Origin: Hyphomicrobiales bacterium
Lineage (GTDB): Bacteria > Pseudomonadota > Alphaproteobacteria > Rhizobiales > Rhizobiaceae
Length of the DNA stretch: 64,000 nt
Reading direction: 5' to 3'
Assembly: GCA_900470805.1 (NCBI GenBank)
Contig: UCCA01000045.1
Span: forward strand, 52,147 to 116,146
The notes under the pieces are model-generated. The model did not search any database and had not been told where the DNA came from. It saw only the letters and a program-made list of their open reading frames with translations. Below are positions 16,522 to 24,861 of this stretch, piece by piece. The first letter of the stretch is position 1; each line of letters opens with the position of its first letter. The translations under genes were made by a program, and so were the position numbers.

Positions 16522-17280
16522 TCAGTCGTGCAGGGCGCCGTCGACAATCACGATCGGCTTTCCCCGCGAGCAATGCTCGATCCTGGCGTCGATCCGGTAG
16601 ATATCCCTGAGCATTTCCCGGGTGATGACGGAAGCGGTATCGCCGCTGGCTGCCATGGCGCCGCTGTTGATGACGATGGTGTTTTCGCAATAGTGCAGCG
16701 CGTGATTGAGGTCATGCAGAGCAATGAGAACGATCATGCCGTCGCGCTTTGCCGTCTCCGAAATGAAGTTCAGCACTTCGACCTGGCGATGCAGGTCGAG
16801 CGCCGAGGTTGGCTCGTCCATCAGCAAGACCTTTGGATTGCGGATCAGTGCCTGGGCCAGCGACACCAGCTGGCGCTGGCCGCCGGAGAGCTCTCCCAGC
16901 CCGCGAAACGCCAGATCGTCAATTCGCAAGGCCTTTAGGATACGATCGATCTCGGTCAGTTCCTCGTCAGCCACCCGCCAGCTGCTGCCTTGCTTGGCAG
17001 ACAGAAGCACGGATTCGTAGACTGAAAGCACGGCATTGGCGCCGGTATCCTGCGGCATGTAGCAGATGCTGCGTGGCCCGGCTTCGCTGCCCGAAAGCTC
17101 CACCAGCCCGGGTCCCTTGATCAGGGAAGCGATGCGCTTGAAAAGTGTCGACTTGCCGGCCGCATTGGGGCCGATAATGGCCGTGACGCTGCCGGCTTTC
17201 AGCTCGTCGATGCTGACGTCGGAGAGAACCTTGACCCGCCCGTAGTTGGCGCCGAGCCCATTGAGCGTCAGCGTCACCAT
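16522..17280 (-). CDS. Iron-chelate-type ABC transporter ATP-binding protein (FecE/FepC-like)
   Basis: This is a 252-residue ATPase with Walker A GPNAAGKST (an Ala replaces the common Gly), signature LSGGQRQLVSLAQAL, Walker B VLLMDEPTSALD and switch HDLNHAL. The gene belongs to the FecCD/BtuCD group. The start MVTLTLNGLGANYG at 17280 overlaps the permease by seven bases; a much longer open frame upstream is a shadow of the permease. It is the last gene of a three-gene operon (binding protein, permease, ATPase). Iron-siderophore or heme-like chelates are the usual cargo; other metals or corrinoids are possible. Confidence 0.9.
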   Translation of the reverse strand: MVTLTLNGLGANYGRVKVLSDVSIDELKAGSVTAIIGPNAAGKSTLFKRIASLIKGPGLVELSGSEAGPRSICYMPQDTGANAVLSVYESVLLSAKQGSSWRVADEELTEIDRILKALRIDDLAFRGLGELSGGQRQLVSLAQALIRNPKVLLMDEPTSALDLHRQVEVLNFISETAKRDGMIVLIALHDLNHALHYCENTIVINSGAMAASGDTASVITREMLRDIYRIDARIEHCSRGKPIVIVDGALHD

Positions 17281-18344
17281 GCGCGCCTCCGGTTGCTGAA
17301 GATGAGCACGAAGAAGAAGGGTACGCCGACCAGCGCGGTGATCACACCGATCGGCAGAATTGCGCCGGGGATCAGCATTTTGCTGACCACCGACGTGACC
17401 GACAGCAGCAACGCGCCGCAAATGACCGCACCCGGCAGGAAGAAGCGCTGATCCTCGCCGACGACCATGCGCGCGATATGCGGCCCGACGAGGCCGACGA
17501 AGCCGATCGTTCCGACGAAAGACACAGGGATTGCGGCAAGCAGGCTGACGATCATCATCGTCTGCAGGCGCAGGCGGCGGACGTTGATTCCCATGCTGGC
17601 GGCCTTGTCGTCGCCGAGACGCAGCGCGGTGAGCGCCCAGGCGTCCTTCATGAACAGAGGTACCGTCACGACAAGGACGCCGGCCGTAAACCAGACCTTT
17701 GGCCATGTCGCCTTGGTGAGGCTGCCCATGGTCCAGAACACCACGGCAGCGAGCGCCTGTTCGGATTCTAGATATTCGAGCAGCGAGAGCGCGGCATTGA
17801 AGGTGAAGACCAGCGCGATGCCGAGGAGAACGATGGTCTCGACGCTGACGCCCCGCATCGTCGACGCAAAGTGGATGAATAGGGCAGCCGCCATCGCCAT
17901 CAGGAAGGCATTGAGTGGCACCATGTATTGGATGGCGCCCGGAAACAGCGCGACGCCGCCGACCAGCGCAAGCGCGGCGCCGAAGCTTGCCGCTGCTGAA
18001 ATGCCGAGGGTGAACGGGCTTGCCAGCGGATTGGACAGGATAGTCTGCATCTGCGCACCGGCAACGGAAAGCGATGCACCGACGGTGACCGCCATCAATG
18101 CGATCGGCATGCGAATGTCCCAGATGATGACGCGCAGCTGGGTCGCGACGCCTGCAGGGTCAGCCAGCGCCGACAGCACCTGGGAAAGCGAATAGTTCGC
18201 CGGTCCCAGCGCCATGTCGAGCGCGATGCTGAAACAGAGTGCCACGGTCAGAAGCACAAGGATGACGATGCGGCGAAAGGCAAGGGCGCGATACTGCTCG
18301 CGCCCTATCACCGTTGTCTCTGCGGCACTGACGGCCATTGTCAC
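17274..18344 (-). CDS. FecCD-family ABC transporter permease
   Basis: This is a 356-residue polytopic inner-membrane permease with about ten hydrophobic segments. The FecCD motifs are seen in LRVIIWDIRMPIALMAVTVGASLSVAGAQMQTILSNPLASPFTLGISAAASFGAAL and in FVGLVGPHIARMVVGEDQRFFLPGA. Only one permease gene is present, so the pore is a homodimer. The GTG at 18344 overlaps the stop of the binding-protein gene; an ATG at 18338 is equally possible. Confidence 0.92.
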   Translation of the reverse strand: MTMAVSAAETTVIGREQYRALAFRRIVILVLLTVALCFSIALDMALGPANYSLSQVLSALADPAGVATQLRVIIWDIRMPIALMAVTVGASLSVAGAQMQTILSNPLASPFTLGISAAASFGAALALVGGVALFPGAIQYMVPLNAFLMAMAAALFIHFASTMRGVSVETIVLLGIALVFTFNAALSLLEYLESEQALAAVVFWTMGSLTKATWPKVWFTAGVLVVTVPLFMKDAWALTALRLGDDKAASMGINVRRLRLQTMMIVSLLAAIPVSFVGTIGFVGLVGPHIARMVVGEDQRFFLPGAVICGALLLSVTSVVSKMLIPGAILPIGVITALVGVPFFFVLIFSNRRRAW

Positions 18345-19471
18345 ATGTCCTTCAGCGAGACGAAATAGCCCTGCTTGTAATCAAGCGGCAGGAAGCGGGC
18401 ATGCAGTTCCTTGAACGTCGCTTCCGGGTCGAGGTCAGCGAAGAGCTCAGGATGCAGCCACTTGGCCATCTCCTGAATGGCGACGAACTGGTAGGGGTTG
18501 TTGTAGAACTGGTGCCAGATGGCGTGGACGTTACCGTCCTCGACGGCCTTGACGCCGGTGAAAGCGGGGCGCTTGGTCAAGGCTTCGAGCTTGCGCTTCG
18601 CTTCCTTCAGGTCGGCGCCATAGCCGACACCCACCCACGCGCCGCCGGGCACATACTTGTCCCAGTTGCCGCCGGTAATGATGATCTGGTCAGGATTGGA
18701 GGCAATGACCTGCTCCGGATTGACCGTTCCGAACGTGCCGGGGATGATGTCCTTGGCCATGTTGATGCCACCGGCGATCTCGACCATCTTGCCGAAATTC
18801 TCGTTGCCGAACGACATGCAGCAATCGTCGGAATAGCCGCCGGCGCGCTCGACGAACACAACAGGCTTTTTCGGATTGTTCTTTTCGAGAACGTCGGTGA
18901 CGCGCTTGATGCTGTCGGCGCGGAACTTGATGAAGTCCTCCGCAACCTGTTCCTTGCCCATCAGCTGGCCCATGACCCGCATGCTCGGCTCGGTGTTTTC
19001 CATCGGCTTTTCGCGAAAGTCGACATAGACAAGCGGAATGCCGACCTTGGCGAGCTTCTCGATGTAACCGGCCTCTTCCGTTGCCGTCTTGGCATCGACA
19101 TTCATCAGGATCACGTCGGGCTTCAGCACGACCGCCTGCTCGATATCGAACGTGCCGTCCTTCATGCCACCGAAGGTGGGGAGCTTGGCGATCTGGGGAT
19201 ATTTCGCCAGATAGGCGTCATAGGATTCCGGATCAGCCTTCGGCACGTCGTCGCGCCAGCCGACGACGTGTTCGAACGGTGCGTCCTTGTCGAGCGCGGC
19301 AAGAAAGTAGATCTGCCGTCCTTCGCCAAGGATCATGTGCTTGACGGGCGCGTTCACCTCAACGCTGCGGCCGGTCACGTCCTTGATGGTGATGGTGTCG
19401 GCAAGGGCAGGCCAAGCTGTGGACAGAAAAAGAGCCGCTGCAAGCGCGCGAGTTTTGCTGGTAAGACGCAT
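18341..19471 (-). CDS. Iron-chelate-type periplasmic binding protein (FecB/BtuF fold)
   Basis: This is a 376-residue binding protein. The signal peptide MRLTSKTRALAAALFLSTAWPALA is followed by DTITIKDVTGRSVEVNAPVKHMILGEGRQIYFLAAL, the usual opening of class III binders. A Cys-Cys pair (YSDDCCMSFG) at about 225 and several Tyr/His residues (AIWHQFYNNPYQF) may contact the ligand. The start at 19471 gives a proper signal peptide; nine extra residues upstream are possible. It is the first gene of the iron-type operon and diverges from a methyltransferase gene, with an AT-rich control region between. Confidence 0.9.
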   Translation of the reverse strand: MRLTSKTRALAAALFLSTAWPALADTITIKDVTGRSVEVNAPVKHMILGEGRQIYFLAALDKDAPFEHVVGWRDDVPKADPESYDAYLAKYPQIAKLPTFGGMKDGTFDIEQAVVLKPDVILMNVDAKTATEEAGYIEKLAKVGIPLVYVDFREKPMENTEPSMRVMGQLMGKEQVAEDFIKFRADSIKRVTDVLEKNNPKKPVVFVERAGGYSDDCCMSFGNENFGKMVEIAGGINMAKDIIPGTFGTVNPEQVIASNPDQIIITGGNWDKYVPGGAWVGVGYGADLKEAKRKLEALTKRPAFTGVKAVEDGNVHAIWHQFYNNPYQFVAIQEMAKWLHPELFADLDPEATFKELHARFLPLDYKQGYFVSLKDM

Positions 19472-19506
19472 CGGTGTTTCGCTCCCGTGAAAATTCACCT
19501 CGTCTA

Positions 19507-19529
19507 TGATTTTATGATTTAAATAGTCA
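19507..19529. promoter_or_regulatory. AT-rich partly palindromic control region between transporter and methyltransferase
   Basis: The block contains the 8-bp palindrome ATTTAAAT (19517-19524) inside TGATTTAAATAGTCA, whose ends TGA and TCA are also inverted. TGA...TCA with an AT-rich core is reminiscent of rhizobial iron-responsive operators (RirA type), but the spacing here is shorter than the TGA-N19-TCA I recall. The assignment is tentative. It sits 36 bases or more upstream of the binding-protein start. Confidence 0.3.
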
Positions 19530-19580
19530 AGTTATATCTGGCGGAGCGGATGTTAATTTAGGTCCTTGCGGAAAACGTTG

Positions 19581-20399
19581 ATGCAAACAGAAATGCCCGG
19601 AGACAATTACGGTCTGCGCGAAGACATAAAGGCCTATTGGTCAGCGCGCGCGGAGACATTCGATCTGTCGCCGGGACATGAAATCTTCACCGAGGAGGAG
19701 ATGGCTGCCTGGCGCCGGTTGGTTCTCAAGCACCTGGGAGAAGCGAACGACAGGCAGGCCCTCGACCTTGCCAGCGGAACCGGCGTCATCTCGCATCTGA
19801 TGGATGGCCTTGGGTTTCAGGTCACCGGCCTCGACTGGGCCGAACCCATGCTGGAAAAGGCCCGCCTGAAGGCCAAGGCGAGACAAAGGCCGATCCAGTT
19901 TCGGATGGCGGATGTCGAAAACACTATGGAGGCCGACGATGCCTATGATGTCATCATCACACGGCATCTGGTGTGGACCCTCGTCGATCCCGCCGCCGCT
20001 TTTGCCGAATGGCTGCGCGTGCTGAAGCCCGGCGGCAGGATACTGATCGTCGATGGCGACTTCGTCAACGTGACAAGGACGGAGCGCGCTCTGAAGGCTC
20101 TGGCCAGGACCCTCGAGAAAATTGGCTGGCTCAAGCCTGATCCGATGCACGCTCCTGCCGGCATGATGGAAGCCCACCGCAGCATCGTGTCACGGGTCCA
20201 CTTCTCGAACGGCGCGCGGGCGGAGCAGGTCGCGGAGCTTGTCGCGAAGGCAGGTTTCACTGAGGTGCAGGTGGATACCGACTTGCGCGACATTCACAGG
20301 GCGCAGTCCAGGCACTGGAACGCGCTAAAGGCACTGGGACGAGGGACCCAGCACCGTTTCGTGGTCACCGCTAAGAAGCCGATCGACGGCGAAAGCTGA
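19581..20399 (+). CDS. Class I SAM-dependent methyltransferase
   Basis: This is a 272-residue Rossmann-fold methyltransferase. Motif I is ALDLASGTGVISHLM, followed by the acidic residue in VTGLDWAEPML, then FRMADVENT and LKPGGRILIVDGDF (motif III/post). It resembles UbiE-type COG2226 enzymes. The ATG at 19581 is taken; a TTG at 19566 and an ATG at 19593 (MPGDNYG) are alternatives. It is divergent from the iron-type ABC operon, so it may modify the imported chelate or a metallophore. That link is positional only. A UbiE-like quinone role is unlikely given the context. Confidence 0.85.
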   Translation: MQTEMPGDNYGLREDIKAYWSARAETFDLSPGHEIFTEEEMAAWRRLVLKHLGEANDRQALDLASGTGVISHLMDGLGFQVTGLDWAEPMLEKARLKAKARQRPIQFRMADVENTMEADDAYDVIITRHLVWTLVDPAAAFAEWLRVLKPGGRILIVDGDFVNVTRTERALKALARTLEKIGWLKPDPMHAPAGMMEAHRSIVSRVHFSNGARAEQVAELVAKAGFTEVQVDTDLRDIHRAQSRHWNALKALGRGTQHRFVVTAKKPIDGES

Positions 20400-20456
20400 G
20401 CGCCGAAGCAAAGCAATCGCGCCTGTTCTCAAGGGCGGAGATAACGGCGCGTGCTC

Positions 20457-21647
20457 TTAGGTTCCGGGTGCCAAGGCTTGCCGGGCCAGCGACACGAGAC
20501 ATTCCGCACCGATTGTCAGGGCTGCCTCGTCCACCCGGAATTTCGGGTGATGCAGCGGGTAGATCGCGCCCTCCTGTTCGTTGCGGATGCCGAGGCGGAA
20601 ATACACCGACGGTCGCTTCTCGCTGTAAAAGCCGAAATCATCCGCTGCCGTCCAGCCCGGCGCGGTGACTGCGGCATCAGGCCCGAAGAGACTTGCGGCG
20701 GTGGTGAGGACAAGCTGCGTCAGCGCGGCGTCATTGACGACAGGCGGTTCGCCTTCGACGAATTCGACCGTCGCGGACGCGCGATGCACTGCGGCCATCC
20801 CCTCGACAATCTCACGCAGTCGTTTTCTGGCGCTGACCCGCGTTGCATGGCTGCCGCTGCGGATCGTTCCCTTGAAACGAACGGTGTCGGCGATGACGTT
20901 GTAGGAGCCGCCGCCTTCAATCCCGGTGATCGAAAGCACCAGCGGATCATAGGCGTCAACTTCCCTTGAAACGATCTTCTGCAACTCTCCGACCATGGCG
21001 CAGGCCACGGCTATGGCATCGACACCTTCCGCCGGCTTGGCGGCATGGGCCGAGGCGCCAGAGACCACCACGTCGAAGATGTCGCTGGCCAGCGTATACG
21101 GGCCGCTGCCGACGGCGATCTTGCCAGTCGGCTTATAGGGATCGACATGGATGCCGATCGCGGCATCGATGTCGTCGAGTAGGCCCTCCTCGACGATGCG
21201 TCGTCCGCCAAGCGGCTCAGCCTCCTCGGCCGGCTGGAAGATGAAGCGTACGGTGCCGCCGAAGCTGTCGCGATGGCCATTCAGGTGGACGGCGGCTGCG
21301 AAGACCATCGCGGAATGCGCATCATGACCGCAGGCATGCATGACGCCGGGATTTTGCGAGGAAAATTCGACGCCCGATTGTTCGATGATCGGTAGCGCAT
21401 CGATATCCGCGCGTATGGCAATCTTTCGGTTTGACGCGCTGCCTGTCCCCACGATGTCGATGGCGAGGCCATATCCCGCGACAGGCCGAATATCGCCTAT
21501 CCCATGCTGTTCTAGCTGCTCCCTGATATAGGCTTGTGTCGCGGCCTCCCGGTTCGAGAGATCGGGATAGGCATGCAGGTGGCGACGCACCGCGATCATC
21601 TGTTGCTTGAGATCAGGCGATAGCCGGTTCGCGTCAGGACTTGGCAT
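20457..21647 (-). CDS. M20 family amidohydrolase (hippurate hydrolase/aminoacylase-like)
   Basis: This is a 396-residue metal-dependent hydrolase of N-acyl amino acids. Metal-site residues are visible in ACGHDAH (Cys and His ligands of the amidohydrolase subfamily), FQPAEE and the late PLHHPKFRVDE. The lid domain includes GASAHAAKP. It is the second gene of a two-gene operon, overlapping the M24 gene by 14 bases. By analogy with ectoine breakdown, where an M24 ring-opener is followed by a deacetylase (DoeA/DoeB), it may remove an acyl group from the M24 product. The substrate is unknown, and it is closer to HipO-like enzymes than to AstE-type DoeB. Confidence 0.9.
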   Translation of the reverse strand: MPSPDANRLSPDLKQQMIAVRRHLHAYPDLSNREAATQAYIREQLEQHGIGDIRPVAGYGLAIDIVGTGSASNRKIAIRADIDALPIIEQSGVEFSSQNPGVMHACGHDAHSAMVFAAAVHLNGHRDSFGGTVRFIFQPAEEAEPLGGRRIVEEGLLDDIDAAIGIHVDPYKPTGKIAVGSGPYTLASDIFDVVVSGASAHAAKPAEGVDAIAVACAMVGELQKIVSREVDAYDPLVLSITGIEGGGSYNVIADTVRFKGTIRSGSHATRVSARKRLREIVEGMAAVHRASATVEFVEGEPPVVNDAALTQLVLTTAASLFGPDAAVTAPGWTAADDFGFYSEKRPSVYFRLGIRNEQEGAIYPLHHPKFRVDEAALTIGAECLVSLARQALAPGT

Positions 21648-22815
21648 GGATCTCCCTCGGCAATTGCGTCAGCGTCTCGTTGCCGCTGTCGGTCACGAGG
21701 ATCGTTTCGCTGACCTCGATGCCCCAGCCGTCCATCCACATGCCGAGAATGGAGTGAATGACGTTGCCCGGTTGCAGAACCGTCTTGTCCCCGGGACGAA
21801 GGCTGATCGTGTGCTCGCCCCAGTCTGGCGGATAGGCGACGCCGATCGAATAGCCGATACGCGACTCCTTCTTCAGGCCGTATCGCTCGATCACCTTGCG
21901 CCAAGCGGCTTCGACATCTTCGGCGCGCACGCCCGGCTTGGTGGTGGCCAGCACCGCCTCCATGCCTTCCAGCACGGCCTTCGCGGTTTCGGTGACCTCC
22001 GGTCGCGGCGTCCCCAGCTGCATTGTCCGGGCGAGGCCGGCGGTGTAGCGGCGGCAGACGCCAGCCAGTTCCAGCGCGATCGTCTCGTTGGCGCCGAAGC
22101 GCCGATCGCTCCACATGATGTGTGGCGCCGAGGCGTTTTCTCCGCCGAGGATGGTCGGGGGCAGGGCGGTGATGTCGCCGGCGAACTCGCGACTTCCCGC
22201 CACCTGCGCCGCCTGTATCCTGGCGATGGCATCGCATTCGCGCACGCCGGGCTCGATCACCTCATAGGCGGCCTTGACGGCGGCCTCCGCCAGTCGGGAC
22301 GCCTTGCGGAGGTAGTCGATCTCGGCGGGGCTTTTTACCGCGCGTACCCAGTTCACAAGGAGGTCGGCATCGACAAAGGTGGCGTTCGGCAAGCCTCCTA
22401 CCAATCGGGCGTGCGCCTTGGGCGAGAAATAGTAGGCTTCAAGCTCGATGCCGATCCGGCGGCCGCCCCATCCCTTCGCCACCATCCACTCGGCGATCCA
22501 GTCCATTGGGTGGCGGTCCGTCTGTTGCACATAGGCTTCGGGAAAACCGACGACGTTGGCCGGTGTCATCCAGGCCGTGAGTAGCCCGCCGGCCGCATCC
22601 ATCGCCCGGCCGAGCCAGACCGGCTCCTCGCCATCCTCGACCGGGACCAGAACCGTCTGCGGCGTATAAAACGACCAGCCGTCATAGCCGGTGATGTAAT
22701 GCTGGTTGGCGACGTCGTTGATGACAAGCAGCTCCAGATTTCGCCGCTGCATCTCGGCGCGGATATTCCTGAGCCTGATATCGTATTCCTGGCGCCCGAA
22801 CGGTAGCTCGATCAT
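21634..22815 (-). CDS. M24-fold hydrolase, creatinase/ectoine hydrolase-like, without canonical metal ligands
   Basis: This is a 393-residue pita-bread-fold protein with the two-domain layout of Xaa-Pro peptidases, creatinase and ectoine hydrolase (EutD/DoeA). The five metal ligands of true M24 peptidases look replaced: Glu249 and Ala259 lie where Asp-Asp are expected (IALELAG, TAGLARTM), GYSIG (321-325) replaces GHGIG, and IHSI and VSET replace the two Glu segments. Creatinase and ectoine hydrolase are metal-independent members, so a C-N hydrolase is likely. AAGGGAACGCG precedes the ATG. It leads the M24-M20 operon, with a candidate HutC-type operator 139 bases upstream. Confidence 0.85.
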   Translation of the reverse strand: MIELPFGRQEYDIRLRNIRAEMQRRNLELLVINDVANQHYITGYDGWSFYTPQTVLVPVEDGEEPVWLGRAMDAAGGLLTAWMTPANVVGFPEAYVQQTDRHPMDWIAEWMVAKGWGGRRIGIELEAYYFSPKAHARLVGGLPNATFVDADLLVNWVRAVKSPAEIDYLRKASRLAEAAVKAAYEVIEPGVRECDAIARIQAAQVAGSREFAGDITALPPTILGGENASAPHIMWSDRRFGANETIALELAGVCRRYTAGLARTMQLGTPRPEVTETAKAVLEGMEAVLATTKPGVRAEDVEAAWRKVIERYGLKKESRIGYSIGVAYPPDWGEHTISLRPGDKTVLQPGNVIHSILGMWMDGWGIEVSETILVTDSGNETLTQLPREIHAKS

Positions 22816-22953
22816 CGCGTTCCCTTATGCTTGTTTTCAGCCAATCAAGCATCGTTCAAGCAAAAACGCGATGAAATTCTTGCGCGGAATCGGGTTTCTC
22901 CTGGGTGGGCATACTCCGGATGCTATCCCGTCATCCAATCAAATAACGCAACT

Positions 22954-22970
22954 ACCATATACAACATGGT
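22954..22970. promoter_or_regulatory. Candidate HutC-type operator upstream of the M24-M20 operon
   Basis: ACCATATACAACATGGT has inverted arms ACCAT/ATGGT around ATACAAC. Its left 12 bases, ACCATATACAAC, recur exactly at 23812-23823 in the promoter of the divergent transporter operon. HutC proteins of Pseudomonas bind a site related to TTGTATATACAA, so the shared TATACAA core fits the neighbouring HutC-like regulator. The site lies just past the hutC-like stop and 139 bases before the M24 start. Confidence 0.5.
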
Positions 22971-22976
22971 TTGGCG

Positions 22977-23732
22977 TTACGCGTCGAAGATTGTTCCGCT
23001 GCGCGCTTCCAGCCGATAGCGGTAGCCCGGATAGACCAGGCGCGCCGTCGAAACGACGAGCTTTCCGGACCATGTCCTGCGCCGGATGGCCAGGCACGGC
23101 TCGCTCTTCAGGATGGTCAGCAGCTTGCATTCCCACGCCTGCGGCATCGCCGCCTCGACGACATGCTCGGAACCGCTGAGCGGCGCCGTCGCCGTCAGGT
23201 AGGCGTTGGGGGTGAGGGATGAAAAGTCCTGTGCGAGGTAGTCAGGCGCGGCCGACGGATTGACGAAGCGATCCTCGATCTGCACCGGCACGCCGTTTTC
23301 GCTGTGGACAATCAGGGAGTGAAACACCGGTGCGCCGATCGGCAAATCAAGCGCATCGGCGATCTCTGGCGATGCCGCTTCCTCCGCGAGCACAACGACC
23401 GAGGCGTCATGTGCGTTGCCGCGCTCGGCAATCTCCTCCGCAATGTTCTTCACCTCAAACAGCGCCGAATAGCCCTTCCGCTCGGCCACGAACGAGCCTA
23501 CGCCCTGGATGCGAACCAGTTCGCCTTCGCTTGCCAGTTCCCGAAGCGCGCGGTTGGCGGTCATCTTGCTGACGCCGAGTTCGGAAACCAGTTCGTTTTC
23601 GGAAGGGACCCGGTATTTCGGTGGCCATTCGCCGCTGTGGATACGGTCGAGAATCATCTGCTTGACACCGGCATAGAGCGGCGCGCTATCGTTCTGCGCC
23701 AGCTCATGCTTCATCTTGCCCGGATGCTTCAT
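22977..23732 (-). CDS. HutC-like GntR regulator (UTRA domain)
   Basis: This is a 251-residue repressor-type regulator. The GntR winged helix is PLYAGVKQMILDRIHSGEW...VPSENELVSELGVSKMTANRALREL. The UTRA ligand domain carries the HutC signature string VFHSLIVHSENGVPVQIEDRF and then DYLAQDFSSLTPNAYL, and ends RRRTWSGKLVVSTARLVYPGYRYRLEA. HutC proteins sense urocanate, the product of histidine ammonia-lyase, so a urocanate-like or imidazole ligand is plausible. AAAGGAATAGGC precedes the ATG at 23732. It lies between the M24-M20 operon and the transporter/lyase operon, both probable targets. Confidence 0.92.
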   Translation of the reverse strand: MKHPGKMKHELAQNDSAPLYAGVKQMILDRIHSGEWPPKYRVPSENELVSELGVSKMTANRALRELASEGELVRIQGVGSFVAERKGYSALFEVKNIAEEIAERGNAHDASVVVLAEEAASPEIADALDLPIGAPVFHSLIVHSENGVPVQIEDRFVNPSAAPDYLAQDFSSLTPNAYLTATAPLSGSEHVVEAAMPQAWECKLLTILKSEPCLAIRRRTWSGKLVVSTARLVYPGYRYRLEARSGTIFDA

Positions 23733-23804
23733 TGCCTATTCCTTTTGCACAAACGGAAACCGCCCGCCAAATCGACTTTCCTCTTGCATATCATAAAATT
23801 TTTC

Positions 23805-23823
23805 ATATGGTACCATATACAAC
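23805..23823. promoter_or_regulatory. 14-bp perfect palindrome plus ACCATATACAAC repeat, candidate HutC-type operator
   Basis: ATATGGTACCATAT (23805-23818) is a perfect palindrome and runs into TATACAAC. The word ACCATATACAAC (23812-23823) is identical to one upstream of the M24-M20 operon. It lies 73 bases from the hutC-like start and 98 bases from the binding-protein start, a good place to control both divergent promoters. Confidence 0.55.
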
Positions 23824-23920
23824 CTCCTGAGCAACTTCTTCGCAAGATTGACAGGCAAGCCGGCGCAGACCGGTCTCATGCAGCCGCAAGGCCAATTGCA
23901 ACTTCAGAGGAGATCTTTCC

Positions 23921-24760
23921 ATGAAATTCACTGCCCTTCTTCTTTCCAGCGCCGTCGCGCTTTCGGCGTTCGTGGCGCCGGCTTCCGCCAAGGACTGGAA
24001 GACCGCGACCATCACGCTCGAAGGCGCCTATGCGCCGTGGAACCTGACCAATGCCGATGGTACGCTTGGCGGCTTCGAGCCGGAACTTGCCAAGATCCTG
24101 TGCGAGCGCGCCAAGATCGAGTGCACGCTCGTCGCCTCGGACTGGGACGGCATGATCCCGGCGCTGAACGCCGGCAAGTTCGATGTCATTATGGACGCGC
24201 TGTCGATCACCGAAGAGCGCAAGCAGATCATCGACTTCACGGTTCCTTATGCGGCGACACCGGCTGCATTCGCAACCGCCAAGGACAGCCCGCTCGCCAA
24301 CGCCGCCGGCACGGGCGTGACGATCAAGATGACGCCCGGCCAGACCGGCGTGAAGGAAATCGACGCCCTCAAGGAAGCCTTCAAGGGCAAGACGATCGGC
24401 ATCCAGGCCGCCACCGTCTACGCCAAGTTCGTCTACGACAACTTCGGCGACATCGCCCAGATCCGTGAGTACAAGACCGGCGCCGATCGCGATCTCGACC
24501 TGCAGAGTGGCCGTATCGATCTCGGCTTCGACGATGCCGTCTATTTTAACAGCGCCTTCGAGGCGGCCAAGGATACGCTCGCCTTCACAGGGCCGGAGAT
24601 TGCCGGTTCCATCTGGGGCGAAGGCGAAGGTCTCGGCATTCGCAAGGCCGATACCGAGCTGCGCGACAAGTTCAGCGAGGCGATCAAATCGGCCCTGGCG
24701 GATGGGACCGTGAAGACCCTGTCCATGAAGTGGTTCAAGGTCGACGTCAGCCCGCAATAA
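23921..24760 (+). CDS. Polar amino acid/opine-type periplasmic binding protein
   Basis: This is a 279-residue family 3 binding protein. After the signal peptide MKFTALLLSSAVALSAFVAPASA it reads KTATITLEGAYAPWNLTNADGTLGGFEPELAKIL and then SDWDGMIPALNAGKFDVIMDALSITEERKQIIDFT. This is close to HisJ/ArgT and to the octopine and nopaline binders OccT/NocT. AGAGGAGA lies 10 bases before the ATG. It heads the operon with two permeases, an ATPase, the lyase homologue and the flavin oxidase. A hairpin after its stop probably raises its level relative to the membrane parts. Confidence 0.92.
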   Translation: MKFTALLLSSAVALSAFVAPASAKDWKTATITLEGAYAPWNLTNADGTLGGFEPELAKILCERAKIECTLVASDWDGMIPALNAGKFDVIMDALSITEERKQIIDFTVPYAATPAAFATAKDSPLANAAGTGVTIKMTPGQTGVKEIDALKEAFKGKTIGIQAATVYAKFVYDNFGDIAQIREYKTGADRDLDLQSGRIDLGFDDAVYFNSAFEAAKDTLAFTGPEIAGSIWGEGEGLGIRKADTELRDKFSEAIKSALADGTVKTLSMKWFKVDVSPQ

Positions 24761-24785
24761 GCTCTGCGGCGAAAGCTTCGGATCA

Positions 24786-24811
24786 GGTCTCCGGCTTTCG
24801 TGCCGGAGGCC
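24786..24811 (+). terminator. Intra-operon hairpin after the binding-protein gene
   Basis: Ten base pairs (one G-T) close a TTTCGT loop between GGTCTCCGGC and GCCGGAGGCC. A weak T-stretch follows about ten bases later. It is likely a partial terminator or an mRNA 3' stabiliser, so that more binding protein than permease is made. Confidence 0.55.
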
Positions 24812-24861
24812 GCATGCTATTTTGATATCGTCGAGAGAGCGGCAGACGCGGGGAGCGCGCT

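Noticed and set aside
18338..19522. Open frame of 394 codons antisense to the iron-type binding protein
   Set aside because: The opposite strand encodes a signal peptide and full binding-protein fold; the antisense frame shows only shadow composition.
20457..22815. Ectoine degradation locus
   Set aside because: Although M24 and M20 proteins resemble the DoeA/DoeB logic, the other ectoine genes and an Ehu-type transporter are not adjacent, and the regulator is HutC-like rather than EnuR-like.
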